This document shows, one piece after another, positions 1-13,206 of a stretch of DNA of 64,000 nucleotides (positions are counted from its first letter, which is position 1; each line of letters opens with the position of its first letter). The stretch is from NCBI GenBank assembly GCA_013396915.1, contig VWZL01004383.1, forward strand, positions 577,693 to 641,692, in the 5' to 3' direction. The notes under the pieces are model-generated. The model saw only the letters and a list, made by a program, of their open reading frames with translations. It did no database searches and was not told the origin of the DNA. Both the position numbers and the translations under genes were made by a program. Origin of the DNA: Stercorarius parasiticus. Taxonomy: Eukaryota; Chordata; Aves; Charadriiformes; Stercorariidae.

Positions 1-3000
1 AAAGGGGCTATATCATGTTTCATTTGTGCAGAAAGTGAATGCCAAAAATAAATATAAGGTTAATCTCATATCATTGGTAAACCCATGCTGTGTTTTCTGT
101 ATCTTTCTGACTTTCTGTGTATGTCTAGTTATTACCCCTTAAAATATATTCAGTTTTTCATGTTATTGAGGTCAGGTAATTGGTCAGTAGTCATTTGGAT
201 CATCCTCCCTCCTGCCCCCCAATATAGATATTACATCTGTTACTGTTCAAACATAGAGTACCCTTTCTGACTTGTAGATGTACTTAAAATATTTTAAGTG
301 CTTGTTTCTAGTCCTGCAAATTCACCTTCCAATTCTGTTAATGCTTTACCATAATGGCTGTTCAAAACTTGGAGTTTTGCGTCTATCCGAGATGTGACCA
401 CTTCTATTTCTAGCCATCTGCTTGTCCCCCGTACTTCATGTGATCACCCTCCCAAGAAACAGCAGCTTTGTGAGATCTGACTCAGCTTTGAGAGATCTCA
501 GGTAATTTTGTTACTACTTTAGCTCTTCTTTGTTGATCTTTTTTTTTTCCTTTAATTCCTTGTATGGTTTCCACTGTTTGCTAAAACAAGTCTTGAGGGG
601 GTTATGTGTACAATACTCCTTTTAATAGCTAAGAATAAAATTTAAAATATTTGCATCTTTTATGTAAGAAAATATTACCTTCTGTATTAAAACTTTTAGA
701 AGCACATGAACTTATAAGCATGAACTTATAAGCAAGCATAACATTTGTCTTTTTAAATAAGTAATTCAGAAAGGATTCAACAGCTTACCTGTTGAATCAT
801 TTCCTCACAGAAAATCATATTCTACCTGTACATATTTACCACAAAAGTGTTTAGAAGCATTTAAATAAATAAATACTAAAAAAAGGAATTATACTAATAA
901 TATGTGAACTCTACTGTGGTCTAAGAAGCATCCTGTAAGCTTATGGTCTTAAAGCAATTATGTTACCATATGAACAAGTATTTGAACCGATGAAGCTATT
1001 GAATCTTGGCATTCAAATCTAGTCACCATAGAGCTAAATTTTAGTTATAACAACAAAATTTAAAACTTTGGGTCAAGTTTTTCTTCAGATTGCAAAGTCT
1101 TTTTTTCTTCATCTTCCAGCTGTTTCATGAAAATCTGAAGTAGGTTTTGAGAGATGCAACAGTATCACAAAGTGTGAGACTTAAATGTTAACTTTTGTCT
1201 TACAGTATCTGACACAAACTGATTCAAACTCCTTTAAACTCAGAGGAATTTTAAATGAAGTAGATGATCCAAATGTAGAAAGCCTTATATTTAGAATTAC
1301 TCCAGTTAAGAGCTTTTAGCAGTGACACATAGTTAAGTGAGCTTATGCCATATAAACTATATTATATTAAAAGATGTACAGAAAAATCTCAGTGAATAAC
1401 ACCTCCTTCTGTTTATTCCAAGAAAAGACCAGCAGAAACACAGATATAGAAGGAAGGGGGAACTCAAGTAAGAAAAATTTTGTAAAGAAATGTCAAGGTC
1501 ATTTGTTCTTTATATTGCAAAAGTGATGTTCAAAAATTGAAATTAGGGGACTTTGTCTCGTCTTTCTGGAGGATGGAAGATGACATGTGTAAAATAAATA
1601 AATACTTACATCATCTTGGTGCAAGAGGTATTATATTTTGTGGGTATTTATTACTGATATCATGAGAGGTGGAAACAGTTTTGACCTTTCATGATCATTC
1701 AGGAGGTCTTGGAAAGAAGAATATATGTTGCATAGCTTAGACTATCAATGGAATAGAGATTAATTCAAAATTGTCTGGAAAGTTATGGAACAAATATTGG
1801 GAGGGCAGGGTTATTCCTTGCGATGTTCAGGTTTTTTTCTTTCTTAAGCTACTTGTTCCTAGAGTTTACAGATTTTACTAAGGCAGTACCTCTTCAGTTG
1901 AAGCATCTTGCATCCTCACCTGGAAACAAGGATTTACAAGTATTTTAATCTGTAGAACAGAGCTGTTGGATGAGATTCTGCCAGCTTCTCAGGATGTAAG
2001 CAAACTGAGTTTGATACACACACACCCTTGTCCCACTCTTAAACCACAGGCACCAGATAAAAATACTTAGGTCCCGTGATTTGTAATCCCTTAGAGCCTT
2101 GTGATTCCCAACTTCCATATGAAGATTAAAGGTTAACTTTAAAGAATAAAGGATTCATTCAGCTGAAAAATGCCACTCTGTAACAGTCATTGTCATTCCT
2201 GAATCTGAAGGGAAAATTTGAGGACACTTCCTCAGGTACTTATGCACCTTTTATTGCACAGTCAGTACAGAACTATGTGCACCCCTTTATTGTTCATCAT
2301 ACACAGAAATATGTAGGATTCTTCTGACATGTCCTGTATTCTTGGTTTAATTTTCTTTAGTTAAGTTTTTGGAACTCCATAATGCATGAATTAGAGTCCA
2401 TCTAATAGTAGAAGTGCACATGTGGGTGGCAGTTGTGGTTAGTTTATGACGCTCCTAGGCAGGTGAGAGAGGCTGTGCGCTGCGGAGCTTGTAGAATTAC
2501 CAGCTGCACATGGAATTAAAAGGTATATGAGTGGGTTGGAAGGTGATAAATTGTTTAGGCTTGTCCAAAGGGAAATATTTTAATGAAGTTCATCACAGAA
2601 AAAAATGCAAGTTAGCTATCATGAAAACTGTTTGAAATTGAAAATAACCAAGAAAAATCATCAGACTAATTTAAAACTATAGTAAACTTGTAGGTCAAAA
2701 ATGGGAGATATTTTATTTATTTAGGCCACAAACTTGAAGAAACTTGGCATCAAATCTCCAATCCTTGCAGATGCTTTTAAAAATGTGACTGATACTGAGG
2801 ATAAATTATCAACCAGATCAGTAGCATTATTTGTACCTGCCTAACCATATATCATTTCATCCCCATTCATATGGTGACACCTTCACCCCCTGCAGCTTCC
2901 ACCAAATAAAAATCCTATTTTCACCCAGTATTTCCTCAGACAGATGTGTTCTGACAGGAGCAGCTAGATGTCTAATTCTAATCCCCAGTTACACAGCAAG

Positions 3001-3504
3001 CAATGGTCTTTGATTTTACTGTGGCTGTAGAAGGAGACGATAAAAACATATTTCAGCCATGCTAAACACTGATAAAAATCAAATATAAACACCTCTAAAA
3101 AAATGTAAAGAATCATGATATTTTAGTCAACCTTAATCAATAAAAAAGGAGCAATAAAATCTTAAAATACAAAAAATACAAAAAAGAGTTCTCCATCACT
3201 AATAAACCTATCACTGCTGAGAACTGCAAAAAGTTACTGCTCTAGAAAAGATGGATCTTTTTCTAAGAGGTGATTAATATCATCTTTCTTTCGTCCATTT
3301 ATCCGCATTAGCAGTGGTGCCTTGGATCCAGAGGTATTACAGATTGTCTTACCCAATAGGACACTTTAGCTCCACTTCATCAATGTGTAAATATACTTTG
3401 CTGTTACAGTAGTTAGCAGAGGTTGAAAATTAGGCTCTTTTTAATGTTCCAGAGCCTTAGCTGGGAACTACCATGGATTAAAGTACTTTTCAAGTCTATC
3501 CGAC
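1..3504. other. Unique AT-rich non-coding DNA
   Basis: I see no supported gene or recognisable transposon here. Open frames are at most about 60 codons and show no domain or codon pattern. Small local structures are a perfect 14-bp tandem duplication (705-732) and a short (AC)5 run near 2,016. The composition is typical of a gene-poor avian intergenic region or a long intron. Confidence 0.6.
705..732. repeat. Perfect 14-bp tandem duplication
   Basis: The unit catgaacttataag occurs twice head to tail without mismatch (705-718 and 719-732). It is a simple local duplication, probably from replication slippage. No function is suggested. Confidence 0.85.
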
Positions 3505-3815
3505 AATCATAAAGAAATTCTGTCTGGAAGGGACCTTTGGTAGTCTTTTTACACAGTCTTGTGCTCAAAGAGGGATTAACTTCAAAGTTTGGTCAGGTTG
3601 CTCAGGTTTAAAAGCTTTGAATGTGAGGATACCAGAGCACCTCCAGGTAACCTCTACCAGTCTATAACCCCTCTTTTTATGAATAATTTCATGTGGGTCC
3701 AATCAGAATTTCTCATACTGCGAGATCTCATACTGCCATGCTTCTCTTTCTTTCCCTGTGCACATCTGAGAAAAAGAGAAGGGTCTGGTACTACAGTGGC
3801 CACCCCCTTTAGAGA
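3505..3815 (-). mobile_element. Degenerate CR1 LINE 3' fragment
   Basis: Read on the minus strand this is the 3' tail of an old CR1 non-LTR retrotransposon. The plus-strand text begins with a degraded copy of the CR1 terminal repeat (aatcat...), then the diagnostic tctggaagggacctttgg. A stretch like gctcaaagagggattaac and a gtcaggttgctcagg-like block follow, in the order seen in CR1 tails. Beyond 3,660 the match is weak but still resembles the region of CR1 encoding the ORF2 C-terminus. Overlapping open frames, including one of 133 codons on the plus strand, are by-products of this repeat. The right-hand limit is uncertain by perhaps 100 bases. Confidence 0.65.
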
Positions 3816-5213
3816 GTGGAAGACTGCGATTAGATTTGCTCTTAGCTTTGACTTCACTAGGCTAAACAGCAATTTTTTGGAAAACCTTTTCGTTAAAAAA
3901 AAACCACAAGAATCCTATATCGTTATTCTCTGTATGGTACTTGAATTTGGGGAATGTGTAACTTCCTGCATAATTTTTTTTTTTTTTTAAATCATATAAT
4001 GCATGTAGAAGTAGATTATTTCCCTTTGTCTTTTTTGGTGATCTCATCACAGGTACACTGATGGTACTATATTAGCGTACAGAGACAAAGACATGCAGGT
4101 ACTCTTCCCTTCCTGGTTAGTGTTATAGGTCAGATTTGTATCCAGTCAGCTTCCAAATCAGGATATATCAGAAATTAATCACAATAATAATCTTTCTGTG
4201 CTGTTTTTATGAAAGGATAAGGTTTGAGTTAATATTTGGTTCATGATTAAAAATTTATTCTTATTAAGTGATCTCATCATTTGATCAAATCCAGAGGGAT
4301 CAACAAGAACAAGAATATTTAAACATATTCATCTGGGCATCACAGTTTTTCAATCTTGCCAGTTGCAATAGTCAAATATTCAAAGAAACAAAAATTATTT
4401 TAAAAATATATTTTTCTAAACCTATGTCTGTTCCGTGGGTTAATTGAACTTTTAAGGTGCATGTGGAGTCACATTTTCTCACTTTTTCTATCATGAGAGC
4501 TATATATAAACATATTTTTTATTATTTTTCTTTTTAACACAAAAAGAGATTTACATACTTAAAGTTGAAGACTTTAATTTGAACAATATTAAGCTAAAAA
4601 GTTACCTATAAAATCAGAGAATAAGCAGGTACAGTATCAGCTCCTTAAATATGTGGAATATGATCTCAAGACCTGAAAGGAAGGAGAGGAGAGTGATGAA
4701 TTGTTTCAGTGAGTAAGAAAAATAATAGTACAAATGAGTAATGACTACAAATTTCAAAATATAGATTTTGTTAGTTTATATTATGAAATATTTAGCATAT
4801 TTTTTAAAGGAAAAGGTTGATATGCTGTGGTTCTTCTCCTCTTGCTTCTCGATAAGTTTGCATAATACCTTGAAAGAGACTGAAGTAAAACCTTTCGCTT
4901 GATATTGAATTATTACTACTTGGATCTCTGAATAGTAAGTGTAATTCATTTCAGATTTAATAGATATGTTTTTTACATTACACACAAACGTATGCAATTA
5001 AAGAATGGGGTAGGGACAAAGAGTACTCTTTCTTTTTTACCTCCACCTTTTTTTTGTATTTTTGAAAGTTTTTGACTTCAATGTTCACCTGTTTGACCAT
5101 AAAAATGTAATTGAGTTTGATGCAACTTCTATCTAATAGTTTTCATATCATGTGATACAGTTGCAGAACTTGTGTCAATGCATTTCAATTTCATGCCCAG
5201 ACATTTAAAGGGG

Positions 5214-5253
5214 AAAAAAACCAAACAAAAAAAACAACCAAAAAACATAAAAA
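5214..5253. repeat. A-rich low-complexity tract
   Basis: About 40 bases made almost entirely of A with scattered C (runs of seven and eight A separated by cc, caa and caacc). It looks like decayed poly(A) or simple-sequence DNA. No retroposed gene was recognised next to it. Confidence 0.75.
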
Positions 5254-8200
5254 TGGTGGAAAACATTCTCTCTACACGAAAAGATTCAGTGTGGGAAGGT
5301 GGTGGATAGTCATTAATGAGGCTTTTATTTCAATAATTATTCTTCAGCCTTGGAAATATCATTATAGGTCAAAGAGGCAGATGTTGTTCCAAGTAGACCA
5401 GAATTTAATAAGGAAGGACACAGTAGATATGTCAAATAGATACTAAACTGCAATAATGTTAAATTACACATTGTTACCATACAAGAATATGCTATGTGAT
5501 AAACTGTTGCATACTCCCATTTTCAAGTTCACTAACTTTTGTCCAGCATTTTCACTTGCTTTTCTTTATTGTATAGACCTTACTGGTTTGCCCTATCTAA
5601 ACCATACTCATTTAAATCTCATCCTCTTAAAGCAAGAGCTATCCATGATACATCTATATATACTACTTGAGGTTTAGTTTCGAGGCATATAGGAAAAGAC
5701 AGATGTACTGTAAGCATATTATGGGTATTGCGCTAAGTTTCCCTAGATCTTCATACTTCTGGTAGGAGAGACATATCCCTGTCATCAGTAATCAATGAAT
5801 ATTTATGCCACACTTTTGTTTGTCTTTCAACAGATAAACATGCTATATGAGGACAGGATGATGGTTGGCTTCAGTCTATCTATAAACTCTTAAATAGAAA
5901 TTCGTATCTTAATACATGAGATTTTGTTGAAATTCTGACTCTATTAACTTTACAAGAGTAAGGCTTTTATTTGCTCTGTGGTTGTTTTCTTCTATACAAA
6001 TCTGAATTTGGGATCCAGGTGACACTGAAATATCTCCATTTTATTGCGATAGTTTTGTTATTGACCTCAGTGGGTCCAGGGTACAAACCTGATGCTATGG
6101 CCATCTTCTTTGCTAAGTATGAATATTTAGTCTGTAGTGACCCTCAGCAACTGCCCAGGTGTTATTAGACCAGAACTTCAGTGAGCTTCCCATTTCAGGT
6201 TTTTACCCTCAGAAAGGATGATCTCGAGACAGAATTGAATTGGCAAGACTTGTTTGAATGTCTAGGAAGAATTTAGGCATAGTTTTGATCTCTGAATCAT
6301 CCTACAAACCTCACCCAACATGAGAATCTAGCATGCACTGAATTCAGTAGCGATACAAATTTTGGTGCAGTTAAGATACACATGCAGGATATCATTGTGC
6401 CAGCTTATTCTCTAGCCATGCCCAATTTCAGTTCATTTCATCATGCCAACATCTAAATCCCATCCCAGCTGTCTGGAAAACCCATAATTACAGTCAAGGC
6501 TGGCAGTTACCACTCTTAGAACAGGCAGCTTACAGAATTATTCTTGGCAATAGACATCATAAACTGATGACAAAGGGCAATGTCCTGGCATCAGTACAAA
6601 GTAGTTTGCTGCAGGGTTGGCTAGTGGAACATGATTTGTTGCACTTTATTAGTTTCCTAGCATCCTTTAACAGCTAACCCAAATGAAGAGAGCCTTTATG
6701 TCCTGCTCTTACCTGAAGTCACTGACCATTTGGGTCAATGCTTGTTTCATTTGGAGCGCTGCATCTCCTGATCAAAAGTTCTGTGTATGCATGAGTTTTG
6801 GGAAGGGGGGTCCACACTGAAGCTTCTTTAGTGGGCTTGTTTGTGATGGGCCCCTACTGGGACTAATAAGTAAAGCCTTCTCAAAGAGGTCTTTTCAAGG
6901 TGGCACTACTCTAAATTGTCCCTAAGCCCAGGCAGTCAGACCCCTGGGGGTTTAACGCACCCTGGGCCCCAACAACTTTCTTCTGCATTTTATGAGTCTG
7001 AGTAAAAAAGATTCTTCCTCATCAGAAGGATTCTGTCCCTATTCTCCTTTTGTTACTAGGAAGGGACTTTAGAAGAAGCCTGGATCTGTGAGTTTCAATG
7101 GGTAAGATGTGCTCATGTATTAGAACTGTATCTTACTTAAGGTGCAAGACAGGAACGTGTGCAGAAATCTGTCAATAATAGCTCAAATAGTCTTCTAGCT
7201 CATTGTTCATGTTACAGAGTTTCTCAGTGATTGCATTTTCCCAGTTCCGTGAACAGTCCTAAAGTCAGAGTGATCCAAAGTCTCTACAACTGTTTTCCAG
7301 AGCTATGAGAGAGCTAAGTAGCAAGTTTCTAGAAAGAATCTGAACATGTTCCTGCTATGGGCAAAAAATTCAGAGTCTCTCCTGGATGCAATGAGATGAT
7401 ATCTCTGTTTTAGTCTTAAGTGTCTATTTTCGCTTTGAGGATTGCCAATAAGAACTAGAGAAGTGAGGTAGGGACTGTGATGCGGCTGCTGTCTAAGGAT
7501 AGGTAGGACATGTACCCTGGTGTCTGTCCACCTTAAAATACGGTTCTGTTTCATGGGCATACCTTACCTATTGAAGCTTACTCACCCTCCCCTTTACAGC
7601 TGTCTAGTCCAAGAGAACTTCTGCCTATGCAGATGTTGTTTCATGGCTATGAAAACATCAGTGTGATATTTGCCAGCTGACATCGTAACAGTCCTGCTAC
7701 TCTAGGAAGAACTAGAGCAGATTATTTTGTTTGTTCCTGCTGGACTTCAAATGGAGACAGTACTTGGAATAAATTTAATTTCTGGCCATGAGCCACGTTT
7801 TTTATTAGATAGGGAGTCTAGAACCTTAAGTTATACTGGAGCCTGACATGGACAGTCTATGCTTCCTCTGCGCTATTTTTTCCTGGGTTATCCTTTCCTA
7901 GGTAATCCTTGCATGAACTGCACTCTGTCCTTTCACCTCCATTCAAGGTGTTGTTAAAAGAGAGTGTAACAGTTATAATGAACAAGTGAGCCTTTGTGGC
8001 AAAACAGAGGAAAAAAGATATTTGGGTTGATGCAAGGTGTTACTCAGTCTTAAGTCACCTCAGCAATGCAAAGGGAAAAGACAGATTGTCTTTAAAGCTG
8101 AGGCACAAGCTTGCTAAAGAACTGACCTCTGAGTGTCCAGAGGCTTAGTTGGGCAGAGCTGCGTTAAGGCTAAAATATATCTAATTAATTTATGTTCTTT

Positions 8201-8310
8201 GGCTAGTTAAGTCAGGGGACTTGAATCTTAACATTAGAACTTTACAGCAGTACTGAACACAGATTGAAATCTCAAGTGTGTTTATCTCATGCAACTGTAA
8301 TTTCTGAAGT

Positions 8311-8344
8311 TGGAAGATGCTATTTTTCCAGATAGCATCTTTCA
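8311..8344. repeat. Inverted repeat, 13-bp stem with 8-nt loop
   Basis: The arms 8,311-8,323 and 8,332-8,344 pair across the loop ttttccag. Ten inner pairs (aagatgctat with atagcatctt) are perfect, then come one G-T wobble and two more Watson-Crick pairs. The pairing stops there, so the hairpin is much shorter than a typical microRNA precursor. It could be a chance palindrome, a small inverted duplication or a structural element. Confidence 0.7.
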
Positions 8345-9670
8345 TATCTTAAAATACTGAACAATATTGGGAGCTCTAAGGTGTTATCATCTGCCCACTA
8401 GATACAAATATCATCAATTAATTTCAAAGGCCACTTACTGTTTCAAACACACAAATCTAAGAAGGGGGTCATAGTCACTCTGATCTGTGTTTGAACTGAT
8501 TACCAGCAGCTAAAACTGTACCTTTTTCCTACTCTGGAACTCATCTATGACACTTGAAGACTGTTGGCTAGAAAATGTCATATAGAGGTCAAAGGGCAAA
8601 GTTCTGTGTGGATTTCTTTTCCTTCTCTTCTGAAAGAAGCGTAGGAGACAGTCAGAACATTTCTGAAAAGATTTTCCAGTTAATTACATAAAATAAATTA
8701 AATTCTTTCAGCACTTACTTTGTCATGATATGGATTCTATTTTTTTTTTCTGATATTTATCTTTAACACAAAGAAAAAAATGTTCTTCCTTTGAAATTGC
8801 AGTATTATACCTCTCCCCACCCCCCACCTCTTTATGTAGCTTTCAAGGTTGTGCTGTCTCTGAAACTTTAAACTGAATAAATGTGGATTTCCCTATAGAA
8901 GATAAGAATTTAATATTAGTTGGTCTTGAAATTTTTATGTCAAATTATTTTATTAATATCTAAATTTCTCTTTCCTTTTAAATAACAGATACTCTTATCT
9001 ATGTCTGACATGAATTTTTTCCAGAAAGGTACTGTTTGCATTTCTCATTCATAAGAATGTTCTAATTTTGTCAAAACTGATTGAGAGAAATAGCATAACT
9101 GTAAAGAATAAGACACATACTTTGAATTGTGTTGGAGAAAAGAGCACATTTAATACAAATTTTTGTTAAGGTGAGATTTGAACTTTCACTTTAGACTGTT
9201 TGAAAATCAAGCACTATAAATTTTTACAATCAACATTATTGACATCAGACAAAAATGAAATGTCTTCTACATCACCAAAGTTACCATTCTTCCTTTTTTT
9301 TGTCATGTAAATAAGCCTTTGTGTAATCTTGCCATTAAAAAGCTGAACTGGATTCTCCTGAGTTGCTTACAAAAAACCTCCCAGGAGGAACTACTTGTGG
9401 TCTAAAATATGTATACATTACAGTATAGCTACTGTGAGAATTTTTTTGTTTGAGTTTGTATCTGCATAACCTGTTTGCATTACAGCAGAAAGCATTTGTG
9501 TTGTTCCACTCTAGATAGCATCCATACGAAATACAGAATCTCTGCCACTCCTTATCTCAATACTGTTAATAACAATCTGCCATTCAAAAATACTCACAAA
9601 TGCAGCATCTGTCTCACAATGTATTTTCTAAATCATAAAAAGGCGAAGTTGTTCTCAGAGATATATGTGT

Positions 9671-9685
9671 AAAAAAAAAAAAAAA
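9671..9685. repeat. Poly(A) run of 15
   Basis: Fifteen uninterrupted A residues followed by a purine-rich gagaaaaaa. No retroposed sequence could be recognised upstream, so it is listed only as a homopolymer. Confidence 0.9.
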
Positions 9686-11126
9686 GAGAAAAAACCCCAC
9701 AAATTAATATATTTTCCTTCTATTCTACTACCTAGTAGCACTATTATATAAAAGATTTCTCCTATTAAAAAATATAATTTGCTTAGCGGTTCTAGTATGA
9801 CCCAAACAACCCCATTCATTTCACAGAAACAGTTTTAGAGGCTATGTTGCATTATTCATTAATGTTTTGGATAACAACTTCAACCTCAGAATTGTTGAGC
9901 CAGCACTTTCATGAGCAGTAAATTCCCTGAGGGAGGGAATGAGAAAAATTGTCCCTACCCTGAGGTTTGAAAAATAGTTTTTACTACAGGAAGAGTTTTC
10001 TGAGGGGTTGTGTCTAATGAGGGGAAATTCTCTGAGACCATAACCATCTCCTGGAAGATTTTTGGAAACCTGAGGCTCTCTAGAAAACTGTTATAAAGAA
10101 TTTTTTGCCAATCCTCCCATCCCATGACATGCATATCCTCAGTCCTTGGGAGCTCCTGAAAAGGGGAATTCATGCTGTGGAGATGTTATTTATTTTATTT
10201 ATGTGTATTTCCACTTGATGTGCCAATGGGAGGACAAGAAATGGTGTACTCCCTACAGAGGGTACTGTATGTGTGAACCAGAACATAACATCTGAAATGA
10301 GTATTTAGGGAGAAGAAATGAGGAGTCCATGTGTCTTTCACACACCAATAGACAGGATTAAATCACTCTAAACTCCTCCATTAAGATGACATCGTCACTT
10401 CATGCTAATTCTAGTTTTGTGGTTGGTTTGTTTTGGCAGCAGGACGATTATAGCTAACACTGATCTGGTCCAGTTATTAGTCCGTAATGTTCCTGTCCTC
10501 CCAGTCTTCAAAAATTGTGCTTTTGAAAGGCAGTAATACTGTTTTCTTCCTTGTGAAAAACATTTCTTTTCTTTTCTGCACATGGGTGGTTTGGCCATAC
10601 GATCCTCAGAGCTTAACTGCATTGATAGCCTTGTTCAAGCATAACAGGTCATCCAATGGCTCCTGTGAAATTTTAACTTAATACCAAAAATGAAATCATT
10701 TCAGCCACTTCAAGGCTAGGGATTTGTATTTCTCTTCTCATATGTCGCTATGATCTACAAATAATAATAAGTGTTTGATTCTGATGTCTTTTTCAACAAC
10801 ATAAATGAAAACTTCTCCCTCGTAATCCAAGGAAAGGTCAGGATAGGACGTAGAATCGGGAATTACATGTTTGTTTTTTGAACAGCAGTGAAACACACAG
10901 ACAGATTGATACTAATGTGTGTCTGCCTTTACTTTTTAGAAAACATGAATTATTCATGAAGTGTCACAGCATATATTAGTTAGAAATAATTAAAATGTAA
11001 GCAGTATTGGAACTATGTCTAGCATGCTTCAATAGTTCTAAATATTTGGAAATAGAAAATATAAGACCTTTCTGATCCTGATTTCACAATTGTTTTGCAC
11101 CATCCCTAAACTTCCAACCATACAGA

Positions 11127-11186
11127 TTGGGATAGACCTTGGGATATCATCAGATTCAACATCCTGCTCAAAGCAGGATCAACATT
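11127..11186 (-). mobile_element. Short CR1 LINE 3' remnant
   Basis: A plus-strand stretch resembles the minus-oriented CR1 tail: ttgggatagaccttgg, then atatcatcagattcaacatc, then the typical ctgctcaaagcaggatcaac. The order and spacing fit CR1, and the last motif is diagnostic. Flanking sequence is too decayed to extend the match. It is probably an old, 5'-truncated insertion. Confidence 0.55.
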
Positions 11187-12438
11187 AAACATATTAAGTA
11201 CTGTAATACTGAAGACGGGATGTTATGAAACACTAAATTATATGTCACTGGGAAAAAGAATAGTTCAAATGGGCCTTTCTGCTGCTGCATGACATTTAAA
11301 ATTATCTGCAGGTCCCAAACCCAGCAACATAAGATGTGCTCTGAAGGCAAATGCTGAACAAATGCAGGTGGTGTATCTGCCAGTAAATTAACATCTTCAT
11401 CAAAGACAATAAGTTTATGTTATTTCTATTCTTCATTTAAGAATGATGAATAAAATCAGAGGGATGATATGACTGGCATTTTGAAAAACTAATAGGACAA
11501 TTTAACTGACTGGAATGAGACGGTATCTCAAATACTATGGATCAGTGTGCCAACTTATATAGCTCAGGTGAATTTCTCCATAAAACGCAGGCCATAACAG
11601 CTGTGGCACACCACAAAATATACAATGTTGAATAATGCTTAGTAAAATTGTCTGGGAGGAGGAAGAAAGACAATGAAGTAGTAGCAGCTCCTTAATAGAT
11701 ATTAAAAAAAAATAACCAAATTGGAATAAAACCAGTATTTATTTTAATAATGAAATGAAAGTACTTCTGTGAAGAACACAGAAATTATGCAGGGACTTGA
11801 AAAGAGGGTTGACACTAGGTGGTTATATTTGGAATTTATTTATTTTTTTTTAATGAATAGGTTGAAAAAGTACTTGCTTTTTGCATATAGATATTTACAT
11901 ATGGGAAATACAGTGATAATGTTGGCTCTTTTTCTAACAGTCACAAAAAGAACAGTGTTTAGAAGTTTTGCTCTCATATCAAGTTTGACTTTGTTGATAT
12001 TTAGGCAAATAAGGCATTAGGAATTTAAGAATGATAGATTTAAAAGAATTTCAATTAAATTCCTAAGTAAACAGGAGATGAAGAATTGCCTGTAACATAC
12101 TTTCCAAATACCTACAAAATACACAGGAAAAAAATCTTGTGAGTAAACCAAGTCTGCATGGAATGTAAACAGGTAATCAATGATATAAATAAGATCTATT
12201 ACTCTGTTCTGGAGCATAGATTCCAAAGTCCTTCAGGTTTGTGCAGTGGGAACTTCCTCAGGAATATTAATTCAGAACTGGACCTTCTTTTGTTAGTGTT
12301 ATTAAAAAGTTACTAAGAAAGGTTACTCTATCTATAAATGTTAACCAAAACGAGCAAATCTGCTATGTTGCTGTCAAGGTACCAAAGTAATCCACCAAAA
12401 ATGGGAAAACCCTTAAAGAAATGGGTTTTTTTTATTTA
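11187..12438. other. Unique AT-rich DNA between CR1 copies
   Basis: No gene or repeat was recognised. Open frames reach 83 codons (11,769-12,020, plus strand) with no domain signature. Confidence 0.55.
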
Positions 12439-12540
12439 TCATAGAATCACAGAATGGTTTGGGTTGGAAGGGATCTTAAAGATCATCTAGTTCCAGCCCC
12501 CCTGCCATGGACAGGGACACCTCCCGCTAGATGAGGTTGC

Positions 12541-12949
12541 TCAAAGCCCCATCCAGCCTGGCCTTGAACACCTCCAGGGATGTGGTATCCATAACCTGTT
12601 CCAGTGTTTCACCACCCCCACAGAGAAAAATGTCTTCCTAATAGCTAATATAAATCTCCCCTCTTTCAGTTCAAAACTGTTACCCCTCGTACTATCAGTA
12701 TAGTCCCTGATAAAGAGTCCCTCCTCATCTTTCCTGTAGGCCCCCTTTAAGCACTGGAAGGCTGTTATAAGGTCTCCATGGAGATTTCTCTTTTCTAGGC
12801 TGAACAACCCCAACTCTCTCAGCCTGTCCTCATAGGAAAGTGCTCCAGCCCTCTGATCATCTTTGTGGCCCTCTTCTGGACTCACTCCAACAGGTCCATG
12901 TCCTTCTATGTTGGAGGCTCCAGAGCTGGATGCAGTACTCCAGGTGGGG
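12541..12949 (-). pseudogene. CR1 ORF2 C-terminal remnant
   Basis: Minus-strand translation gives the typical end of CR1 ORF2. There is an HLEYC motif at the gap edge (about 12,940). Then come LSYEDRLRELGLFSLEKR-like residues with a small change (ALSYEDRLRELGLFSLEK), a stretch around DLITAFQCLKGAYRK, and near the end VVKHWNRLW. Small frame differences split it: the block nearest the gap is in another frame from the downstream 114-codon frame at 12,541-12,885. The family normally continues unbroken from the reverse transcriptase, so this is a dead fragment. Confidence 0.85.
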
Positions 12950-13206
12950 NNNNNNNNNNNNNNNNNNNNNNNNNNNNNNNNNNNNNNNNNNNNNNNNNNN
13001 NNNNNNNNNNNNNNNNNNNNNNNNNNNNNNNNNNNNNNNNNNNNNNNNNNNNNNNNNNNNNNNNNNNNNNNNNNNNNNNNNNNNNNNNNNNNNNNNNNNN
13101 NNNNNNNNNNNNNNNNNNNNNNNNNNNNNNNNNNNNNNNNNNNNNNNNNNNNNNNNNNNNNNNNNNNNNNNNNNNNNNNNNNNNNNNNNNNNNNNNNNNN
13201 NNNNNN
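12950..13206. other. Assembly gap (257 N)
   Basis: An uninterrupted run of N lies inside the CR1 element. On the minus strand the sequence enters the gap just after the reverse-transcriptase residues RHMENKE and leaves it at the HLEYC motif of the C-terminal region. In an intact CR1 these points are separated by much more than 257 bp of coding sequence. Either the gap size is nominal, or this copy carries a further deletion. Confidence 0.95.

Larger units (their letters stand above)
3816..11126. other. Unique non-coding DNA
   Basis: No gene could be supported. Between about 6,000 and 8,200 the sequence is less AT-rich than its surroundings and could hide an old, unrecognised repeat, but I could not assign it. 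Homopolymers occur at 5,214-5,253 (A-rich) and 9,671-9,685. A 13-bp hairpin lies at 8,311-8,344. The longest open frame, 85 codons on the minus strand at 7,303-7,560, has no recognisable motif. Confidence 0.55.

Noticed and set aside
3589..3990. 133-codon plus-strand frame
   Set aside because: It lies mostly in the degenerate CR1 fragment, antisense to it, and ends in a homopolymer-rich tail of F residues.
6400..7100. An ancient LTR in the less AT-rich stretch
   Set aside because: Some phrases recall LTR sequence, but no ends, duplication or second copy could be found.
8311..8344. MicroRNA precursor
   Set aside because: The stem is only about 13 bp, far shorter than the roughly 30 bp of a typical precursor, with no lower stem.
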